Of a stretch of DNA of 64,000 bases, positions 59,586 through 64,000 are shown piece after piece; position 1 is the stretch's first letter, and the number at the start of each line of letters is the position of its first letter. The notes beneath the pieces were generated by a model. The model was not told where the DNA came from and searched no databases. It worked only from the letters and a program-made list of their open reading frames with translations. The stretch comes from JAGXFP01 sp039714535 (GTDB taxonomy: Bacteria; Desulfobacterota; Desulfobulbia; Desulfobulbales; JAGXFP01). The stretch is from assembly GCA_039714535.1 (NCBI GenBank), contig JBDLJC010000008.1:1-64000 (forward strand), read 5' to 3'. The translations under genes were made by a program, and so were the position numbers.

Positions 59586-59826
59586 GGGCTGGTCTAACCT
59601 GTGTGGTTAATGATAACAATATTAATTGTTTTTGTTGGACGATTTTTAATAATTTTTGATAGCCCGTGTCTGTGCAACTGCCTCCGTTTCCCTAAGGTTC
59701 TTTAGATAAGAATTGAATGGATCTATTCATGTCGATCGGGGCTGAACAGGTGCGAAGCCATGAAGATTGTTTGACATCAGTAAGACAGCCCAGGCTCCTT
59801 GTCAGTGGCTATGTGGTGGTTAGGTG
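59586..59826. other. Short gap between convergent genes
   Basis: About 240 bases at a convergent junction. No terminator with a clear stem and T-run was identified. Confidence 0.35.
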
Positions 59827-61173
59827 TCAGGGCTGCGTTTGACTTTTTCTTGACGGCCTGGCATTCGGTCGGGATTTTATTTCCATTAAGATCATAACTT
59901 CCAGATTTGCTGTGCCGGGGAACATATCCAGTGGCACTATCTTTTCCACCTGGTAGCCGTTCGCCTGCCATTCCTTCAGGGACTCAGGGATCTCGTCAAC
60001 TCCGCAGAAAATATGCAGGACCTTGCCGGGCTGGCGTTCACAGATTGCGTCAATAACCCCTCTCTGGGTTCCCTGCTTGGGAGGATCGAGGATCAGTGCC
60101 AACGGTTCGGTGGATAGGGGCAGCAGATCGCTAACCGCTTTCGGGGTGATGCGGCGGGCCAGGAACCTGATTTTACCGCCGATCTTGTTCAGCCGGGTAT
60201 TAGTCTGTGCCGCCCTGATTGATGGCCCTTCCGCGTCGATCCCCGTCACCTGCCGGTAATCCGCTGCCAGGAAATGACTGAACAAACCATAACCGCAGTA
60301 TAGGTCAATTAACCGTTCTTCCCGGTCCGGTTCAAGCAATTCCCTGGCCTTATCCAGCATTTTTCCGACAATTGACTCGTTTACCTGGGAAAAGGAAGTT
60401 GGGTGAAAATGAAAACGACAATCGCCATATTTTACTTCCAGATGGGCCGGGCCAAATAGCTTCTTGAATTGCATCTTGTCATCCGGTCGGCGTCTTTCAA
60501 AATAATAATCGGAGCCGGTCGGGTCCAGATAGGCGAAGGTCGCCGTTACCGGGGCGGGCATCTTCTGTAGGTGTTCCGCCACCATCTTCAGCTTCCTGAC
60601 CAGGGGGCCGTTCATCTTCCGGACATTGAAGATTACCGCGATCTCTTTATAATTGCCGCGAATGATCAGGTGATTCAGATGGGATGCCACCAGCTTATAG
60701 GCCGGCTCGCTCAGTTTCTTTTGGAGGAAGTTGTAGGTCCTGGTATGTTCGGGCGGTTCCAATGGTGATTCCAGGAATGGTTTCTTTTGAGTCTTCAGGA
60801 GATGATCGCCAAAGACCAGATATAAGTGGGGGCCGTTAAGAATGGCCCGTCTCTTGGAGGTTGTTCGGTAACCACGGGGCCGCGGTGAGGCAATAACGGG
60901 CTCGGGGGCGAGGGGCAACCGCTGTTTTTTCCAGAATAGAGCCAGGGCGGAGTCTTTTAGTTGCAGTTCTTCCTTATATGGTAAATGGGCCAGGGGAGCT
61001 GCCTGCAGGGTGATTCGGTTGACAGGTCTTGACGGCTCTGGTGCCAAATCGCGTAAAATTCCGGTAAAATTTGCATCCGTAACTGATTTTGCCGGAGGAA
61101 TTCCCCTTCTAACTGCTTTGGGGTTCCTTGGCTTTGGCTTGGAATTGTCTGGCTTTCTTTGCTTTCTGGGCAC
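59827..61173 (-). CDS. TrmA/RlmCD-family RNA (uracil-5-)-methyltransferase
   Basis: 448-residue SAM-dependent enzyme that probably methylates C5 of a uridine in RNA. The C-terminal half has FHPTSFSQVNESI, the SAM loop LIDLYCGYGLFSHFLA, LDPPKQGTQRG and the Cys-containing strand HIFCGVDEIPESL. The N-terminal half is more variable, with a very basic start (MPRKQRKPDNSKPKPRNPKAVRR). The catalytic Cys would be in FCGVDEIPESL rather than the usual SCNP context, which makes the exact target (tRNA or 23S rRNA) uncertain. Its start overlaps the tsaB stop by one base. Confidence 0.8.
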   Translation of the reverse strand: MPRKQRKPDNSKPKPRNPKAVRRGIPPAKSVTDANFTGILRDLAPEPSRPVNRITLQAAPLAHLPYKEELQLKDSALALFWKKQRLPLAPEPVIASPRPRGYRTTSKRRAILNGPHLYLVFGDHLLKTQKKPFLESPLEPPEHTRTYNFLQKKLSEPAYKLVASHLNHLIIRGNYKEIAVIFNVRKMNGPLVRKLKMVAEHLQKMPAPVTATFAYLDPTGSDYYFERRRPDDKMQFKKLFGPAHLEVKYGDCRFHFHPTSFSQVNESIVGKMLDKARELLEPDREERLIDLYCGYGLFSHFLAADYRQVTGIDAEGPSIRAAQTNTRLNKIGGKIRFLARRITPKAVSDLLPLSTEPLALILDPPKQGTQRGVIDAICERQPGKVLHIFCGVDEIPESLKEWQANGYQVEKIVPLDMFPGTANLEVMILMEIKSRPNARPSRKSQTQP

Positions 61174-61910
61174 TAGTTTTCCATATCAAGTTTTTTTTTG
61201 ATCATTATTTCCGCTTCGGAGGGGCGCACGTAGATCGGCACAGCATTGGCAGGGTCAACAAAATTCTGGTTGGTAAACATCTTTGTCGCCAGACGGCCAA
61301 TGCTCGCGGCCCTGGGGAAGAAGGAGCGGGGGGAGGCGAAGATTGCCGACTCATTGAGAACTTTCCTAAAAAATTCCTGATAGATCACCGCGCCATCGCC
61401 GACCAGCAGAGTCGGTCGGTCGATAAGGGCGGCCAGCTTTTCCGGCTTCATGACTAGATCTTCACTGACTTTTTCCGGTATGCCATAACTGTTGCATTTG
61501 AAAAAGGCCGCGTAAACTTCCTTTTTGCGGGCATCCAGCAGGGCGCAGACCAGAGTGCCCGGCGGGGCAATGATCTGTTGAGCCATGCCATCTAACGTTG
61601 GCACTCCCAGCAGAGAGCGGTCAGCGGCCATGGCCAGACCCTTGGCGGTGCTGAGACCGATGCGCAGGCCGGTGAAACTGCCGGGCCCGAGACTGACGGC
61701 GATGCCGTCAATTTGTTCCCAGTCTAGCTCAGTATCCTGCATAACCCGATTGATCTGCTGGATAAGGCGGCGGGAATGGGTGGTGGCGGTATCGACTGAG
61801 TTTTCGGCCAGACAACGATTGCCCGACAATAGGGCGACGCTGCCGCACATGGTTGCGGTTTCGATGGCCAGGATCAGGGGGGGGACCAGTTCTGGTTTGC
61901 TTTTTTTCAT
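61173..61910 (-). CDS. tsaB: tRNA threonylcarbamoyladenosine biosynthesis protein TsaB
   Basis: 245-residue ASKHA-fold protein that forms the platform with TsaD for t6A37 synthesis. LILAIETATMCGSVALL, HSRRLIQQINRVM, and VSLGPGSFTGLRIGLSTAKGLAMA are the family signatures. It is upstream of the RNA methyltransferase gene with a one-base overlap and 116 bases after the rseP gene, so it may begin a separate operon or continue the rseP transcript. Confidence 0.95.
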   Translation of the reverse strand: MKKSKPELVPPLILAIETATMCGSVALLSGNRCLAENSVDTATTHSRRLIQQINRVMQDTELDWEQIDGIAVSLGPGSFTGLRIGLSTAKGLAMAADRSLLGVPTLDGMAQQIIAPPGTLVCALLDARKKEVYAAFFKCNSYGIPEKVSEDLVMKPEKLAALIDRPTLLVGDGAVIYQEFFRKVLNESAIFASPRSFFPRAASIGRLATKMFTNQNFVDPANAVPIYVRPSEAEIMIKKKLDMEN

Positions 61911-62026
61911 CAGCCGGTCTCAGGAGCAAAGCTTTAATGTCTTAGCAGTAATTTTCGTGTTTTTCATGCCCGTCAAGCGAACACTGAAGAGAGTCCAGGA
62001 TCTTTTAAAATTCCAGTTTGTCTGGA

Positions 62027-63097
62027 TTAAGTGAACAACCTGACAATATCGTTGTAGAAGACAAAGACCATCAGGGTAACCAGGATAACCAGGCCGATCT
62101 GCTGGCAGATCTCCATGGCTTTTTGGGACATGGGCCGGCGGCGCAGGGCCTCGTATGAAAAGAACATCAGGTGGCCGCCATCGAGGATCGGGATCGGCAG
62201 CAGGTTTAAAATACCCAGATTGACACTGATCAATCCCATAAAATAGACCAGATTTATCCAGCCGGCCTCCATCTGTTTACCGGCCAGCTGGGCGATCATG
62301 ATTGGCCCGCCAAGTTCACTGGCTGGGATGACCGCCTGGATCATCTTGACGATGCCCATGATGGTCAGATAGATAAAGGTCCAGGTCTGGGAAAATCCGG
62401 CCTTGATCGCCCGCCAGAGCGACACTCTCTCATAGGCGACTTTCTCGCTGAGGCTGATGCCCAACATATAACGCTTTTCGACCTCCTCGCCGAAGATATT
62501 ACGGCTGGGGGTTATTTCCGGCTGGCCGGTAATCTCCAGTCGCTCCCCCTCTCGGTCAATCACCAGCACTACTGGTTCTCCGCCGCTGTGGGAGATGAGA
62601 TCGGCTACCTCCAGCCATTTGACCGTTTCCTGGCCATTGATCGACAGAATCATGTCGCCCGCCTTAAGCCCGGCCTGCTGGGCCGGCGAATCGGCGGTGA
62701 CGGCGCCAATAACTGTGTTGTCAACCGGGGTGGGGAGTCCGGCGATGGCGAAGATCATAAAGAACAGAAAGACTGCGAACAGCAGATTGGCTATTGGCCC
62801 GGCGGCAACGATTAAGAAACGCTGCCAGACCGGTTTCTTGGCGAAGGAGCGGCCGGCCTCTTCATCCGGGACCTCATCATCACCCTGTTCGCCGAGCATC
62901 TTGACGAAGCCGCCAAGGGGAAAGGCACAAATTTTATATTCAGTCTCTCCGTATTGGCGGCCGATCAGTTTCGGGCCGAAACCGACGGAGAATTTTAGGA
63001 CCTTGATGTTGAATAGTTTGGCCAGAATGAAATGGCCGAATTCGTGGACGATGATCAGCAGACCAAGGACGATGATAAAGGATATTATTGAATTCAT
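62027..63097 (-). CDS. rseP: Site-2 zinc metalloprotease RseP
   Basis: 356-residue inner-membrane protease. The zinc motif HEFGH is at 18-22 in the first helix, one PDZ domain covers about 125-205 (VTADSPAQQAGLKAGDMILSINGQE), and the third zinc ligand region is LPIPILDGGHLMFF. E. coli RseP has two PDZ domains and 450 residues; this shorter form is usual outside Gammaproteobacteria. It cuts anti-sigma factors and remnant signal peptides. The ATG overlaps the dxr stop by four bases, a common dxr-rseP arrangement. Confidence 0.95.
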   Translation of the reverse strand: MNSIISFIIVLGLLIIVHEFGHFILAKLFNIKVLKFSVGFGPKLIGRQYGETEYKICAFPLGGFVKMLGEQGDDEVPDEEAGRSFAKKPVWQRFLIVAAGPIANLLFAVFLFFMIFAIAGLPTPVDNTVIGAVTADSPAQQAGLKAGDMILSINGQETVKWLEVADLISHSGGEPVVLVIDREGERLEITGQPEITPSRNIFGEEVEKRYMLGISLSEKVAYERVSLWRAIKAGFSQTWTFIYLTIMGIVKMIQAVIPASELGGPIMIAQLAGKQMEAGWINLVYFMGLISVNLGILNLLPIPILDGGHLMFFSYEALRRRPMSQKAMEICQQIGLVILVTLMVFVFYNDIVRLFT

Positions 63098-64000
63098 GGT
63101 TTTTTCCTTTTGTTTTGGGACCCATAATTTTGTGAGTCAATAAACAACCCGGCTTGGCCCCGGGCCTCTTGGTCTGCGGCCAGGATGGCATCAAGATTGG
63201 TGGCTTTGTTAAGGGGCAGCTTGGTTACGGTATCGGTGACGATCTGTGAGATGCCGGGGAAACTGATGTCGCCCCTGAGAAAAGCCGCCACAGCTACTTC
63301 ATTGGCAGCATTAAAAATGGCCGGCATGGTGCCGCCTGCGGCGCAGACCTTGTAGGCCAGTTTCAGGGCTGGGAATTTTTCCAGATCAGGGGAGTGAAAT
63401 TCCAGATTTGGTGAGTTTGCCAGATCGAGTCGCGGTAGTTCCAGTTTTAACCGTTCCGGAAAGGTCAGGGCGTAGGCGATAGGGATCTTCATGTCCGGGA
63501 TGCCGAGATGGGCAATAAATGAGCCGTCCCGATACTCGACCATGGAGTGAACTATCGACTGGGGGTGGATCAGAACTTCGATCCTGTCCACTTCGATGTC
63601 GAAGAGATATCTGGCCTCGATAACTTCCAGACCTTTGTTAATCAGGGTGGCGGAGTCGATGGATATCTTGGCGCCCATGTCCCAGTTGGGGTGGTTAAGG
63701 GCCTGTTCCGGGGTAACCCTGCCGATCTCTTCCTGGCTGAAGGAGAAAAACGGTCCGCCCGAGGCGGTCAGGATCAGTCGGGATACGTCTTCGCGGCGGC
63801 CGGCATCGAGGCCCTGATCGATGGCGCTGTGCTCACTGTCGATGGGGTGCAAGTTTACCTTGTGGCGACGGACCTCCTCCATGACCAGATCGCCAGCCAT
63901 GACCAGGGTTTCCTTGTTGGCCAGACCGATGTCCTTGTCGGCCCTGATGGCGGCCAGAGTCGGGGTCAGGCCGGCGGCTCCGACGATTGCGGAAACGACC
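63094..64000 (-). CDS. dxr: 1-deoxy-D-xylulose 5-phosphate reductoisomerase (partial)
   Basis: The gene runs off the right edge of the window. The visible C-terminal part, about 300 residues, contains VVSAIVGAAGLTPTLAAIRA, then LANKETLVMAGD, and further on HPIDSEHSAIDQ, LTASGGPFFSF, and MKIPIAYALTFPER. These are the NADPH and substrate-binding segments of DXR, the second enzyme of the MEP isoprenoid route. The frame continues upstream of the Met at 63900, so that Met is internal, not the start. Confidence 0.95.
   Translation of the reverse strand, partial: VVSAIVGAAGLTPTLAAIRADKDIGLANKETLVMAGDLVMEEVRRHKVNLHPIDSEHSAIDQGLDAGRREDVSRLILTASGGPFFSFSQEEIGRVTPEQALNHPNWDMGAKISIDSATLINKGLEVIEARYLFDIEVDRIEVLIHPQSIVHSMVEYRDGSFIAHLGIPDMKIPIAYALTFPERLKLELPRLDLANSPNLEFHSPDLEKFPALKLAYKVCAAGGTMPAIFNAANEVAVAAFLRGDISFPGISQIVTDTVTKLPLNKATNLDAILAADQEARGQAGLFIDSQNYGSQNKRKKP

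Noticed and set aside
1..64000. CRISPR arrays, rRNA and integrase-bounded islands
   Set aside because: No regularly spaced direct repeats, rRNA-like conserved blocks or integrase genes were noticed on reading both strands.

Overview
The window looks like chromosomal DNA of a Gram-negative anaerobe, most likely a Desulfobacterota member close to the Desulfobulbales. That placement is inferred from an outer-membrane lipid export set, several cobalamin-dependent radical SAM enzymes, an in-frame UGA that reads as selenocysteine, and the gene mix. It was not tested by a search. No rRNA, tRNA or CRISPR array was seen.

Layout. 1-6.4 kb: pepN, a small cupin-like protein, a secreted YVTN/beta-propeller protein with a CFI-box C-terminus, a small lipoprotein and an LpxL-type acyltransferase. 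6.5-39.5 kb: one large lipid/polyene biosynthetic island. Its plus-strand arm (6760-28811) carries two Cys-less ketosynthase-like proteins, two ketosynthases, two ACPs, a ketoreductase, two hotdog dehydratases, a thioesterase, three cobalamin-type radical SAM enzymes, GT2 and LpxL-type transferases, a LolA-like protein, an MMPL exporter, a DUF3261-type lipoprotein and an ABC exporter. Its minus-strand arm (39457-29482) carries two ketosynthases, a CrtI-like FAD desaturase/isomerase, an ACP, a PlsC-type acyltransferase, a PaaK-like ligase, a SPASM radical SAM enzyme, a cobalamin-type radical SAM enzyme and a KAS-III. The arms converge on a compact promoter-hairpin-terminator unit near 29.06 kb that looks like a small RNA gene.

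39.6-48 kb: a MoaE-like gene, efp-epmA, a two-TM channel-like protein with a degenerate filter, a MerF-peroxiredoxin selenoprotein next to a decayed GDCCVxC gene, the threonine-to-glycine pair kbl-tdh, and thpR. 48-54.6 kb: an accessory-looking stretch with a Fic remnant, pldA, VanZ-like, YkvA-like and dodecin genes, short dispersed repeats, a decayed IS200/IS605 element, a cold-shock gene and a lipoprotein hydrolase. 54.9-64 kb: housekeeping genes hrpA, a TrmA-family methyltransferase, tsaB, rseP and a partial dxr.

How the island may work: the ACPs, ketosynthases, ketoreductase and dehydratases could build a polyunsaturated acyl chain on ACP. The KAS-III and PaaK-like ligase could supply a starter. 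The CrtI-like enzyme and five radical SAM enzymes could desaturate, isomerise, methylate or cyclise it, and the acyltransferases, GT2, LolA-like protein, MMPL protein and lipoproteins could place it on a membrane lipid. The core resembles aryl-polyene (ape) clusters, and the radical SAM plus CrtI-like content resembles loci proposed for ladderane lipids. Having both in one locus is the strongest candidate here for an undescribed pathway. The second is the MerF-selenocysteine peroxiredoxin fusion.
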